NCBI RefSeq assembly: GCF_030704535.1 | Contig: NC_081811.1 | Location: 1,437,501 to 1,501,500 of the forward strand | Origin: Vitis vinifera | Taxonomy: Eukaryota > Streptophyta > Magnoliopsida > Vitales > Vitaceae | DNA: 64,000 bases | Reading direction: 5' to 3' | Notes under the pieces: generated by a model | What the model saw: only the letters and a program-made list of their open reading frames with translations | Database searches by the model: none | What the model was told of the DNA's origin: nothing | Program-made: the position numbers and the translations under genes | In this document: positions 1 to 13,010 of the stretch, piece by piece | Position numbering within the stretch: the first letter of the stretch is position 1 | Layout of the letters: every line of letters begins with the position of its first letter

Positions 1-3000
1 GTGAATGTACTATTCAATCAATAATATCTAAAGCTCTTCCTGTTTCAAAAACTGAGTTGATTCACATGACTTGATCATACCATCAGTTAGTGGGTGCCCT
101 TTTTCAAAGGTTCATGGGAATTAATTCAACATATATTGTCATTTTTCTCGTGATCTTTTGCACCTAATTAGGAAAAATACACACAGAACTGAGGCGCCCG
201 AAGGCGAATGATATTCCTCTTGCTACGCAGTGGCCTCAAGTTTCATATGTTTTGAGCCTCTTTATTCCAGGGGGCCACAGGTCCTTATCTGAGTATTTTG
301 TAATCATCAGTTTTGCATATTTCCCTACCACTGCATTTAGTCTATTTTGTCATTGGTATTATTGATTGCTTATTCCATAGAGAGAGTTAGGCTTGTCAAT
401 CTTGCCAACTTGGACCAAGTTAGAATGATCTTTGGTTGGTAAACAAGTGTTTTCATCAACAGGGAGGCTTACATAATGAGGATGATTTGGCTTATTATTT
501 AGTTCCGTACCCGAATTTTGAACTAACACCACAAGATTTTTGCCCAATGATGATGGAAATAGGCATGGTTTGTTTTACTTCATCCATCTCATTTCAGTTT
601 AAGATTTTTATGGCCTGTTTACTTGATTCCATTGGAATCAAAAGCAAGGAGTGATTCCCTTTCCAATCATTCCCATCTGTACTTGAATTTGGAATGAAAA
701 ATTGTGTGCGGTTCTTATAACAATCTGAGGAAACCCATTCCTGAAATTTGAGCAAACCCATTCTCCCACTCAAATTTGAGGAATCAAATTTTGTTCTTGT
801 GCTCCAATATGCAACAATTGCTATGCCTCTAATATTATAGTATGATAGCTATTTATCATGTGACTAATAATTTTTATTAATAATAAAAAGAGAATAAATT
901 AATTAAACTCCAATTTTATCCAAAAAAGACATATAATAAGTTCTATTAATGGTTTTAATATTTTTGGACAGTAGAGGTTATGTGTAGGTTAGAAGAATGA
1001 ATGAGGTGTGATTAGGCTTAAAGGAGAGACAAATCCATATGGGCATGGCCTACTTGTATTAATGGTTTCGTCTATTTATATTTTCCTCAACTTGGTCTGG
1101 AGGGTGCCCCTCGTAATCAATTTTTGTCTCCATTGTATGTCATTCTCACAATTACAACTTCTTAACCATGCCTACATCATGCTCTCAACCCTACAACTTC
1201 TCTATTCTTCTCAATAACATCAATCCAATTTATCCCAACACTACTACTATTTTCTTCAATGGTCAAACAGGGAAGAGGATTATCCTAATGGAACATGAAG
1301 TTCATAGACCAATTGAGGAACCTGGTTTTTGCCACGTGGTGTGTTATCAAAAGGACACCTGGCTAAAAAAGGAGAGAGAGAGAGAGAGGACAGTGGGATT
1401 GCCTTGTTAAACTAGTTCACTACATTGAAGGGGTCAGCATCATCATCATCCTACTTGACCAGCCAACACCATTGCCACCCCCACCCCTAATCTTATATGT
1501 GGGTGAGAAGAAAAATATCAAGGGAAATGCCACGAAGGTCAGTGCACCAATCATGTCTCTACATTTTATCCATATTGAATCATGCAGTGCTACGTGGCAT
1601 GATGAAAGGGACCTCCACTTGGATGATGGTGATTGGTGGGGCCAACATAGGGAAACAGACATTTTAGGGGTGGTCCCACTTGCTCCTCTCCCAATTGGGT
1701 GATTCCATGTGGCACTAAAGGATGAATTGACTGTGACACCTAATTTCTTTGGATAATTGAGATTATAGAGGAATGTGCCTGCGCATGTAAAGAGAGTGAT
1801 TGCATGGATAAGGGTTGAGATGGAGAGAAAAAAAAAGGGGACTACTGAACTCATTGGAGAGAGAGAGAGAGAAAGAGACATAAAAAAAAAGAGGGTATTG
1901 AATTCTCTACCAAATGGGGACCATGACTTTGGTCACCTTTTTTTTTTTTTTTTTTTTTTAGCCTTCTTCTCAAAATTGAATGCCAAGGTGAATTGGGACC
2001 ATGCCTTTGGTCATACTCACCCATTTCAGTGAAAACTTATATGTAAATATACTATTAACCTCTTTGAATTACTTCTTCTAATTATTTTTCCAACTAGTAG
2101 ATAAATTTTATATAGAAGCGTTTTAATACATTACAGGATATGAAAGACATTTGTGCAGCATATGTTACTATGAAGTAATTGCCTGAGATTGACTGATGAA
2201 TAAAAATTCTTCTTCCAGAAGGGGATCAAGGATTGAACTGATTCTCTGAAAGGGAAATGTAGATTGAAAGCCCCCCTTTCATTTCCCTTTTTCTTGATTT
2301 GGAGGGTATGTTTCCAATATAAAAATGTTAGGATTACTTTTCAACTTTCATACCAGGATCATTGGTTGCAGGAATGTCAATGACTCCATCCTCCTACAAA
2401 TGATTTGATTTGAATTTTGTTCAATGAAAATAAACAAAATGTTTAGTACAATTTTTATCTTTGTTGAAAGTATACGATAAAATATAAATTATTGAATTAG
2501 GATACAAATAATTAGATCAAGATATAAAATGACGGTTGAAGATTTTTTTTTTGAAAAAAAAGAAAAAAAATTAAAATATAAATTAGTAACATTAAATTTG
2601 GTATAAAATAGTGAGATGAACTTGCAAAATGGATAGTATAATGCAAGGGAAAATGAAATTGTAAAACTGTTAAAACTTAAATTCTATTTACAAGATTTGA
2701 TCATAATTGAATTTTGAACTTGTGCCAAGTCTCATCATATTTTTACATCCCTTATCTAGGGGTCCAATCATCCAAATGTGTCCTTCATTGGTGATGATGG
2801 GGCAGCCACTGTGCCACAGAATTTGTAGGTCCATGTGGTGGGTCAATGGTTGGACATTGTTGTAAACCCAATAACAACTTCTCTCTCTCTCTCTCTCCAC
2901 CACACACATTTCCAAGATTATATGTCAAAAAGAAATGGAAAAAGGCAGAATAGGAGATGACCCACACCACCCTTCTCCACAACTGAAACAAGGGGTCCCC

Positions 3001-4850
3001 ATGGTTTTTAGTTTATACACATTGTCATAAATACTTTCAGCTCTCAGTGGTTGTTTGCCCATATTAATTAAGAAGGGTTTCTGGCCACCCACTTGTGTCT
3101 AAAGCTACAAGAATGAATCATTTTTACACAAGGTTGAGGTGATTGACAATGAGTCATTAAATTAAAAAAAAAAAAAATACAAAAATACAAAAGTAATTGT
3201 AAGGTTTTGAGGGGTGTGAAACCTCTTTGTTGTGATGTGTTGTTTCTACTTTCTTTTGGCACCAAGAAAAACAAAAGAGTGATTGAGTGCATGTGGGACT
3301 CCAGGGTTGGGAAAATTATTGTTTGCTAAAAGAGAGTTTGAGTTGGATCTTAATCTAGGGTTTACACCCAACTCAGTCAATTAGAATGATACTATTTTGA
3401 CCAAGTCATTAATTTTTTTGTTAATCACTTCTCTTTTTCAATAATTTCATTTATGATATGATTTTTATATGCATGAGACCAATTACTTATGCTTTTCTAT
3501 AATACAACTTTTGTCCTAAGTGTTTAAAAATTACCCTCAAAAGTTAAATCTAAACCCCAACTTTAATAGACCTCATCCCCTTACCATTTGGCATTGGAAT
3601 TTTGATAATGCCATTCACTACAAGACAAATTATCAGATTAATACGAATTAGTCTAACTTGACCTATTTGAAAAAGGTAATCACTTAGAAAAATAGAATGA
3701 AACGTGTTTCGATAGGTTTTTAATAATATGGTCGTGAATCGTGATTTATTATTCTACTGTAAAAAAAAAGCAGAAAAATCAAAATCAAAATCAAATAAAT
3801 ACTATAACAAAAAAAGGTTACTCCAAATCGATCGTTCGAAATGATGAGTTGTAATAACTTTAGTAATAAAATTTCATGGTAGTCAAATTCATTTATTTTT
3901 AATTATGAATGAAAATATTTAAAAAAATTAAAAATCAAGAAAAATATACGAGGCCCATATTTTACCAAACATGCATACTTATTATGAATAATACAAAATA
4001 TCAAGCCGAGAAGAGGCTAAGAGGGCCCACCAAAGGTGTCAAAGTCCACGTACTGTCCCATCTGTCATCACGCCCGGCCCATTTGGGTAGGGGCCCAAAA
4101 GGAGGCCCCAGGTACGCTGAACGATTTTACGCCGAAGCACTGCTGTGATCAGGACTACTTGACAATCACCTGAGTTGGGCCCACCATGTCTGACTGAACT
4201 TAGTGGACCCCACAAGCCCATACATTTTACATGGTCTGCAGGTGTCCACCGTTATTTCAGTGGGCTTGCAACCCAACCTAGGCTGCATAGTAGGTAAAAA
4301 AACAAGTAAATTAAGAATGTTTATTGGGCAGTTTTTTTTTTCCTTTTTAATATATATTTTTTTTCATTTTGGGAAAATATTTCATATTGTATTTTAATTT
4401 ATAATAAATTTAATATTTAAGGGTTTTCCAATAAAAACATTTTCAAAAAAATAAGGTGATTAAAATAATAATATATTTGATTTTTTTTATAACATTAGTC
4501 ATTAATGATGAGTAAGATATTGATTGTTATTAGGTGTACATGATATCATTTTTAATTATCTAGAATCAATTTTAAAATAGTAAAATTATTTTAAATGTAT
4601 AATATAATTAATATTTTAAATAAATAAATAAATATATTAAAAATAGATAAATATCTTAAATAAGTTAAAAATAATTAAATCATTTTTTCTATTTAATAAA
4701 AAAACAAACATCATCTTACAATTTTTTTGGGATCACTTTAATATTTTTTAAAAAGGAGACCCATAGTTTTGGTAACTTAAAACTGAATGAATTTCATCAG
4801 ATAGACTTTTCTAAATCTAAGGATTTTATGAGTTGGTGGTGAGCACTGTG
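1..4850. other. Intergenic stretch, no convincing gene
   Basis: AT-rich non-coding DNA with short GA runs (about 1374-1389 and 1859-1871), a poly-T tract near 1939-1959 and a CT run near 2880-2897. A GC-richer patch at about 4015-4290 has several GGCCCA/TGGGCC words but no recognisable coding pattern. Positions 465-552 look weakly exon-like (see findings). Short open frames here have no family signature and overlap on both strands, so I do not call them genes. Confidence 0.6.
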
Positions 4851-5869
4851 AGTTTGAAAAAGGGAAACTTGTACCAGCAAGAAATGGGGATGAAGAAAGG
4901 TGTACGAGCAAGGGGATAACTCAGCCTTCAAGTGCGTGCCTTCAATTTAATTCTGCATTGAAGGGGGGAGAGAGAGGAGAGAGGCCGGTGAAGAAGAGGG
5001 AGTCACGACAAATTCTCATATAGGGGGACTGTTACAAGACAAAATTCAGAGGGGTTTTAATCTTTTCTAAGGGGGAAAAAAAAAAGGGCAAAAAAGGAGG
5101 GAGAGTTACAGTGTTGTTGTCGTTGTTTTGATGGAAGGAAAAAGCAGGGAGTGATTGGGTTTCATGCACACGCCACTTCTCTTTAAAACCCACACCAAAC
5201 ACTCCCTTTTTCCTTCAGAGATTTTTTTCTTCCTCTATCTCTTTCTTTTTCTTATTTCTTTGTTTCTGAGAGGGAGAAAGGTGGGGTGAAATGAGAAAAA
5301 CCCGTTAAAGTTTGGTGGTGGGTTTTTCATGGGGAGTGGAGAAGGAACAGTCCACACTGGTTGTGGGTTGAAGCAGCGATGGAGTTCTGTTTTTCCTGTC
5401 AATGGCGATGTTGGGCTTCACCTTTGATGCTGATCGTGTGGTTTGCATGCGGGTTATGGTGATGGTGATGATGATGGATGGTGCCAATTGATTTTTTTTT
5501 TTTTGTTCTTTCTGAGTGAAGAAAAGGCAAGAAAAAGAGGGAAAAATCCAGGATTCTTTTTGTTTTCTTTTGTGTATGTTCTTTTGGAGGTTTCAGGGAT
5601 GGAAGCTACTGAGATTTAGCAGTGCTTTTGATTTCCATTTCCTGGTTAGAGTGAAAACATCGAGCTTTTTTATTATCTAGCAATTCATGACTGTTTCTGG
5701 GTGAAATTTGTGGCCATTTTAGGTGAGTTCTTTGAGTACAAATCAGTATTGTTTTTGTCTGCAATCCGTTTTTATTTTCTGAAAATTGAATCTTATTCGT
5801 ACTTTTTTTTTTCTTTTTAATGTTTGGCAGATATTATTTTTGCTGAGAATTATTGGATTCGAGGTAGTT

Positions 5870-7295
5870 ATGCTGAGGAATAGATCAAGAGCAGTGGCGA
5901 GCAAGCAAGCGATAATGGGCGATCACAGTTCTCTGCCATCTCCCACTGAAAATCTCACAAAACCCATTTCATTTCTTCTCGGTTCTCCGAAAATTTTCAG
6001 AGGGTTCATATCAAAGTGCTTGCCCGAAGCTGAAGATATCATAAGTCCAACTTCGATTTTTGATACTAAACCCTTTTCTGGAAACCCATTTGAGTACGAG
6101 AAAACCCAGGCTTCTCCTGGAACTTTCTCAGAAACCAAACGCTCCTGGGAAAATTTGGATTCAATAGGCATTGGTGTTGCTCTTATTGATTCTGACCCAA
6201 TCAATGGAGAGGGCGCAAATGAGAATTTCTCTAAGCCCAATAGCAGAATGGTTCTGTTTGGATCACAGCTTAAGGTTCAAATTCCTCATCTTCAACCATC
6301 CGCGCTTTCTCCGGCGGAATCGCCAAAATCTCCAGCTGACTTTGGGATCAAGACCCGAAATTCTCAACTGGCTTCCTTATCCCCATTTGGGTCTCTGAAT
6401 TCCGGCATCCAAACAAAAGATTCTCCTCGGATTTTCACTGGAATGGAGCTTTCTGAGGAGTACACATGTGTGATCTCCCATGGGCCTAACCCAAGAACAA
6501 CTCATATATTTGATAACTGCATTGTGGAGAGCTGCTGTGGTGTGTCTGCATTGAGCCAAAACAACTACTGTACTTTCCCGGAAAATCCCAACTCTCCCCC
6601 TGAGAATTTTCTCAGCTGCTGTCATACCTGCAAGAAGAACCTTAGCCAGGAAAGAGACATTTACATTTACAGGTTGGACCTAGTTCCTCTTCCTAATTCT
6701 GATCTTTCTCTCCTAAATTTATCTAACTTAGCTGAATCTGGTTAATTAATCTCTCAAATGACATGGGTTTGAATTAGATTTCTACTTTCCCATCAAAATT
6801 CATTAATATTGAACTAATTCTGATTTTCATAGATGCTCTAATTTATAGATTATCTCTATGGTTCTGTTTATGAGAAACAATGGAATTGTTCGTTTTCATA
6901 TTGTAATTAATCATTAATCCATTGTGTTTTTGTTGGATTATGATATAATATGATTTAAAATGGCGATTATGATCGGGTTAAGCTCGGTCTCGATGTTAAA
7001 TTGTTAATCTCTTGTGCCATGCCATAATGCTAAAAAAGGATGAGCACGGTGGACCTTCTCCATCACTTGTATCTCAAATGAACAGGTCAATGGATTCGAA
7101 TTATGTGTAGCATATATTATTTGACTAGTTGTTCATTTCTTTAATCAAGTTTACAGTCTTGTAATTTTCATAACCCGAGCTGAATCTAACCCGAGTTGAT
7201 CTCCCTTGTCTTGCAGAGGTGAGAAAGCGTTCTGCAGTCACGAATGCCGCAGCCAAGAAATGCTGTTTGATGAAGAAGAGGATTTGGAATTCTAG
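5870..7295 (+). CDS. FCS-like zinc finger (FLZ/DUF581) protein
   Basis: Two coding exons, 5870-6672 and 7217-7295, encode about 293 residues. The FLZ finger is at the C-terminus: C251, C254, then after the intron F273-C274 and C278 in the FCSHECR signature. It is followed by an acidic tail ending EEEDLEF. In the family, FLZ proteins bind the SnRK1 kinase through this finger and act as adaptors in energy and ABA signalling; that role here is by homology. The N-terminal part is Ser/Pro-rich with motifs such as KPISFLLGSP, typical of the longer FLZ members. The intron (6673-7216, GT-AG) splits the finger between its two cysteine pairs. A leader intron is likely at 5723-5830. With it removed, ATG 5870 is the first in-frame start, so I prefer it to the upstream ATG at 5786, which lies inside that intron. 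A CT-rich leader precedes it (about 5190-5280). Confidence 0.9.
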
Positions 7296-9480
7296 GACGA
7301 CTCCTTGATCCCCCATGGTCTGTCTTTCCTAGTCCCATACTCCAAAAGAAATCCCAGCAGCTTGAGAAGGATAATCTGTAAATTTTCACCAAATTTTCCA
7401 ATCTTGAAGATGATCGATGGAGATGGCTACATCAATGTGTTTTCCTTTTCTCTGAATAAAATTGTCCTTCTGGGTGCCCTCTCTCCTGCACACACACATA
7501 CAAGAAGAGCTGCTGAGATTATTGTAGAGATGATTTTGATAAGGAGCTGACCAATTTGATTGCTTATGGCGGATGATGTATGATCGAAAACTTCCATCAT
7601 CTTTGTTCAATTAATTATCAAGCATGGGACCAATGGCATCTTGATTGTAGATTCTGAATCCTTCCTCCTCCCTTACTGAATGGTTTTTTCTCTCCGTTTT
7701 CATTATGGTTGATGATTCCTGTTTATGGATAGTATCTATGTCGCGTCAAAATTTAGGTATTCGATGAAATAGATTAACCCAAATATGACGCACATAATAA
7801 TCGAGTCGAGTTAAGTCTTCTCAACCTAATCCAATATGTTTATGATTCAACTATCTATTTATTTAAAATCAAATTAACATAATTATTAAATAAGTTACAC
7901 GGGTCAACACAAATTTTATTCAAATATGAGTTACTTATCCAAATCTACAGAAAATGTGTTGCGTTTAAAGTCCTGTTGATGAACCATATCCGACATGTTT
8001 ATACTCAATGTTTTGCTTGCGATTTGTGCTAATGGGTCGCATCAAACTCCTGTGAATTCTAATTTTCATATCCATTTTTGTCTTATCATAGGTTGAGTAA
8101 TGGGGTGGAGGATGATTAGTTTATGAGAAAGTTTGAGCAGAAGCTTACTTTTTCAAAGGAATAGATCCAAACTCCAGACTCTTCAGACTAATCATGGATT
8201 AAATAATTGAATGGAGAAGTGGTTAAAAAGTTTGATTCCTTTTGCAGAATGCGTACAAAATCCCAAAACCTAATGGTAATGTAGGCGTATGTATATTTTC
8301 TTTCAATGAAAATCAGTCTCCTCTCATTTCATATTTGCAGGTGCCCCATCCCATAAGCGAAAAATAAGACACTGACCTGCAGACATTCTTTGGGGCTCTC
8401 ATCTTTGCCTTCTTGAGGAAAACCAACCACCACCTTCCTTGTTGATTTAAAATATCAAAGAAAATGAAATATTATGAGAATTATTAAAAAAAAAAAATTA
8501 TATACTTTTAATTATAGTTTTCTTTTTTTTTTTTTTCCCAAAATAGTTGTTAAGAATATCTAGATAAAACTTTCAATCATGTATCTCCCACTGTTCTTTG
8601 AAAATGTCACAACTATCACCATCTTTAATGAACATCTGAACTGAATGAGTGGATAAGTCAGAATACTTTTCAGGCTATCTTCATGGATAAGCCATCCTAG
8701 GTGGGAAAACTTCACAATTAGCCTACACTCCTTGAGGAAATCCTGCTATTATTCTTCTCTTTTCTTTTTGAAATAGCTAATGTGTTTATTGGTGGGTTAG
8801 TAGAAGAGAAATCATAGATGATGATGATGATGAACTGGTCAATTCTAACATGGAATCCCAGCTTACAAGTTTTGAGTTGGGTTGCCTTTTTTCTTTTCCT
8901 ACAATTTAGGTCCCCACTTGTCATCTTAAGCTGCAGTTTTGCAGGGCTTAAGTCAAGATTCTGATCACCCTTCACCCTTTATTTTCCATGAGTTAATATG
9001 AATAGAAAGACAAAATGACTCCAAAAGGTTGCACCTCTTCATCTTTGGTGGCTATAGCATTAGGGGTTTATATTTGATATGATAAAAGAAGTTAGATTTT
9101 TTGGAAACTCATCTTGAGAATTTGGTGAGAGAAAAATTGGAACAAAACCCTGTTTGGAAGGGAAGAAAACCATAGCACCCCATATTTCCTCACACAACTT
9201 GACCATGTTTTGAAGAAATGAAAAAATCAATGAACACCCATGTATTTTATCATCAAAAGCAATGTGAAACAAATTCTTATTTAATTAGAAGTCCTAACAG
9301 CATCATTAATCACCCTTATCTTTAATGAAAACAATCTTAAAATACAAAGCCCAAATTTAAAATTCAATAAAGCAAGACCTAAAAGGACTAATTAGCCTAA
9401 TTATATCAAGTTCAACTCAGTTCAAAAGATGTGTTAATAGAAATTTCCCAACTGAAACTTGGGGCAGAAGTATTTTGTCA
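7296..9480. other. FLZ 3' UTR and intergenic DNA
   Basis: The first few hundred bases are probably the FLZ 3' UTR, with an AATAAA word near 7455. The rest is AT-rich and shows no coding pattern. A (GAT)n microsatellite lies at about 8817-8833. Confidence 0.5.
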
Positions 9481-12054
9481 TCCAAAATACTGTGGAAGAA
9501 TTGGATAGGACATTCTTTTTACAACAGTCTTCAGTACTTTTTAAGTATGCCCTAATAGCTCAGTGATCAAATTTGATCACCGCACTTCCCCATCAGAAAG
9601 TAAAGAAAAAGGACTCGGTGGGGGTGAGGGAACTTTCAGAAGGACCACAATTGAGTGCCTTCTCTGAAGGCTAAAGGGTGTGATCAAAAGCTGAAGATGC
9701 TCACTCAAATGGGTTATAGGGCACAAAGAACAGGTTGAGGCATCCATGAGTAGTCCAGATGGTAACTTAAGCTGCTTTAGGACCACCCAGCACTTCCTGA
9801 TCCACTGCACAGACAGGAGACATCTAATTCTAGAGTAAGAATAAAACTGGGCTCCAATCCATGATATGGAGCACAATTTCGATCATCCTGTAAGCTCCTC
9901 TACTCACTGGATTTTCAATGTCCAGCAAACCTCAAAACTCAGGGGTCTAGAACCTTGTCTTGGAACTTTGAATACATCACTTAAACTGACAGGTAAGCTG
10001 ATGAAAGAAGTGCAAAACAGAGTACCAGGCAGACCATGAAAAAAAAAATCACATCGCCTTTTACAAACAGAAAAGCCTATCGGGCCATAGAGACGGGCGA
10101 AAAAAAAAAGAAAAAGAAAAGCCTATTAAAAAGATTTTACAAAGTGGGGAAACAGCTATTACCCAAAACTCATGAGAGTTGGGGTAAGGAGAATAAAAGC
10201 AAGACAAAAGCCCCAAGCAAATGATTTCCTGGTTCCTTCAGAACATGGCCAATGCCCCCTAAATGACACCCAATCATTAAGCCAAATCCTTGAAATAGGA
10301 ATACCTCCCTGTAAAGTGAAACAGATAAAATACCCACTTGGCTTACTAATTGTCAAAACCCACTCACAGATCAAAACAACCAATGAAAAATTGCAATAAG
10401 CTATCTTCAATTGAAAGTTACAGCATACAAGCCGGTTTCCACTGTGTTCCTCTGCCAAAATTAGTGCAACAAGTGCAAAAGTAACCTTAGAAAAGACCAT
10501 CGTTGACCCTGTAGAATAAACCAATATAAAATAACATACCAATACCAATAATAAAAGACCAACTCATCCATCCAGAACGATGCTATAGATGCTTCTCAAG
10601 AAATGCCAACAGGGATCTGATATTGCAAACTAAAATTTTACATGAACATAAAAGGGTTGACAACAATTTCAGTTTCTACTTCAAGGCTACTCCTGGTACA
10701 GTACACAAACAGCCAAACATAGGTATTAGGCAGTTCCTGAATACAAGATACAAGACACAACTGCGTGCAGTTCCCTGCTATATTTACTTCAAAAGACAGT
10801 CTATATCCACCACGAACACATCATAACTGGAAAAACAGCCTCCTGGAAGTCCTTCTATTCGCTTCCTGGTTCAGTGCTGGGTTCACAGATGTAAAACAAA
10901 ATAAATTAATGACAAATACAACCTGCTTTAAGATAATCACCATCAACTAAAGCATTGAAAATTATGAAACATATTCATGTTATTACCTGATAAACAGCTC
11001 AATATGATCAATGATTCCCCAGGAAGATAAGCCTTATGACGAACAACAGGAATAGGTGGTCCAGGAGCAAACACCTAACAAGCTCAATAACAGAATAGGT
11101 GGTCCAGGAGCAAGAGACTAGCGGGCTCAATAACAGGACAGGCAACACGGATGGAACTACTCGATAGCAGAAAAGAACAACTACTTTCACTTCCCCTTCC
11201 CACTTTTTTCTCTTTAAAAACCTGAAAAAGATGGTGAAGGGGAACAAGGCCACCCTCATGGAGGGTTCCTAAGAAGAAGAATACTAACTAGGGAAGAAAA
11301 AGAAAAAAGAAGGAAATGACAAAAATGAAGATGAAGAAGAGGAAAAAGACAGCCAATTCAGGCCATCTGACATAAAGAAAAACAAAGAGGCAACTCTGAG
11401 TATTGGATTAGTAGAAAGAAAGGATACTAAGCACATAACTATGGAATAAAAATAAGGACAACAAGAATAAAACAGAAACCTATAGATGATCTACTAGGAG
11501 TAATCCGTTAAAATTTCTAAACTATATACATGGTATCTGAGACTAGAGACCTAAACCTTAACCAAGAACCAAATCTCTGAAAATCAACTGAGGGAATTAT
11601 CCGGAGGACTTCAATTCTACAACCAACTAGAATGCAGTTTCCATCAGGCCCAATAGATTAGAGAGCAGTTAGTTTTTCCACACCATGCCGAAGAAGAGTA
11701 CAGGCAACCAGTCAATTCAGAAGCAAATTCCCATGCATTAGTTCCTTCTGCCTCATCAAACTTTCAATACCCCATCTTTCCGTGTTGCAATACCCAAATT
11801 ATATATATCCTGCCACCTTCTAAAGAGAGAAACCCGGGTCCACATTAAGCAAACAAATTCTTAGTGAAAATTCCGAAGATAGCTTATCAACCAGCCATGA
11901 CTGTTGTTTGTACCACCACCACCACTACTGCAAAGCTAAAATAACCGACAGAAAAGGTCACACTATCGACCTGTTTATTCACTCTATATACAAACTGTCA
12001 CATACCCTGTTGACAAAGTCCGATTATTTACAGGAGCACGGTGCTCCTCGAACT
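9480..12054 (-). other. Region downstream of the PNRC-motif gene; possible long 3' UTR or lncRNA
   Basis: This 2.5 kb is less AT-rich than the surrounding intergenic DNA and directly follows the stop codon of the minus-strand gene. I find no frame with family signatures. It holds a perfect 18-bp palindrome at 9563-9580 and a direct repeat of about 44 bp at 11046-11133. It may be transcribed as an extended or spliced 3' UTR, but the sequence alone does not show this. Confidence 0.3.
11046..11133. repeat. Two-copy tandem repeat, unit about 44 bp
   Basis: Two adjacent copies share AATAGGTGGTCCAGGAGCAA and a following block ending GCTCAATAACAG. They differ at a few positions. It lies in the non-coding region below the PNRC-motif gene. 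Confidence 0.75.
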
Positions 12055-12645
12055 TCAATCATCCGCGATATTGAGATTGAGAATTCGCCGGAGATTCTTA
12101 GTTGCAAAGTCAGTAAAATCTCTGGGAGAAGGGTACGGTTCCCTTGTTGGGGAAGGGGGAGCAGACTTGGCGATGGCGTGCATTTTGATAACAGGAGCGG
12201 AGCCAGGCAAGTCAAGCGAGACAGTGCGCTTTGGCCGCATCGAAAATTTGGGTATGGGCAAGGAACTAGGGGGTGGCGAGTTTGAATAAGCGGGTCCAGC
12301 CCAGAGCTCACAGTACGAGAAGTCATCATGGAAGGACTTCTCATAGTTAGAAGCCTCGGCAAAGGGAATTGCAATTGCACTGCTTTTTCCAGTTGTTTTG
12401 GCCTGCTTGCTATCTTCAGAATGAGGTGATGGGGTTTTCTGAGAAAGAGGGCACGCCCCTTTTGCTACAGGAGTAGTACAAGCCTTCAACGGCGTTGGGA
12501 GTATACCTGCCCCAGATTCAAAAGTCCTACAATTAATCTCTCTGAAATCACTGGATGGTGACGACACAAATCTATCAGACCCATGAGCCTTGCTTCTGCC
12601 ATAATACTGATTCCTATGCTGCGGCACAACAAGAAGCGTCTCCAT
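12055..12645 (-). CDS. PNRC-motif (proline-rich nuclear receptor coactivator-like) small protein
   Basis: A single coding exon of 196 residues starting METLLVVPQHRNQYYGR. The key feature is GPAYSNSPPPSSLPIPKF at about residues 117-134. It resembles the SH3/EVH1-type proline motif of the PNRC family, which in animals recruits the decapping activator DCP1. A second Pro block near the C-terminus reads APPSPTREPYPSPRDF, and the protein ends in a short LRRILNLNI helix-like segment. The plant function is not established; an mRNA-decay adaptor role is inference. The start is ATG 12645: an in-frame GTG four codons upstream sits against a TCAG acceptor (12660-12657), so the 5' UTR is probably interrupted by an intron from about 13118 to 12657. 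A TATTTAAATA box lies at 13329-13338. Confidence 0.75.
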   Translation of the reverse strand: METLLVVPQHRNQYYGRSKAHGSDRFVSSPSSDFREINCRTFESGAGILPTPLKACTTPVAKGACPLSQKTPSPHSEDSKQAKTTGKSSAIAIPFAEASNYEKSFHDDFSYCELWAGPAYSNSPPPSSLPIPKFSMRPKRTVSLDLPGSAPVIKMHAIAKSAPPSPTREPYPSPRDFTDFATKNLRRILNLNIADD

Positions 12646-12975
12646 CGAAATACTCACTGAATCAACTACAATAACTCTAAACCACCAAGATCTACACCTA
12701 CAACTCCGATCAACGAGTCCCCCAAATATAAGCCCCTAAAAATCACAACTTTACGGTCCCAATTGTACAGAACCCACCACAGATTCTAGATCTCCTCCAT
12801 GACATTTCCAAAACAAACATCGAAAACCAAACTTCAACAAAACCCCACCAGTTCAACGACTCCACAGCCGCTGATCTAACCACAGAAATGCTGACAATCA
12901 AACACCAGAAACCCACCAAACACCACCCTTCAATCACTGCGAAAACCAAAAACGCACAGAAACGGATAAGCACAC

Positions 12976-12976
<1 letters not shown>

Positions 12977-13009
<33 letters not shown>

Positions 13010-13010
13010 C
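12977..13010. repeat. (CAA)n microsatellite
   Basis: About eleven CAA units inside the inferred 5' UTR intron of the PNRC-motif gene, followed by an A-rich run. Confidence 0.9.

Noticed and set aside
1420-1881. 153-residue frame on the minus strand
   Set aside because: It begins in translated GA/CT microsatellite DNA, has no family signature, and overlaps equal-length frames on the other strand.
5786-5869. Upstream in-frame ATG for the FLZ gene adding 28 hydrophobic residues
   Set aside because: It lies within the inferred leader intron 5723-5830. FLZ proteins do not have such an N-terminal extension.
12024-12380. Alternative frames overlapping the PNRC-motif gene
   Set aside because: Only the 12055-12645 minus frame has a conserved N-terminus and the proline motif.
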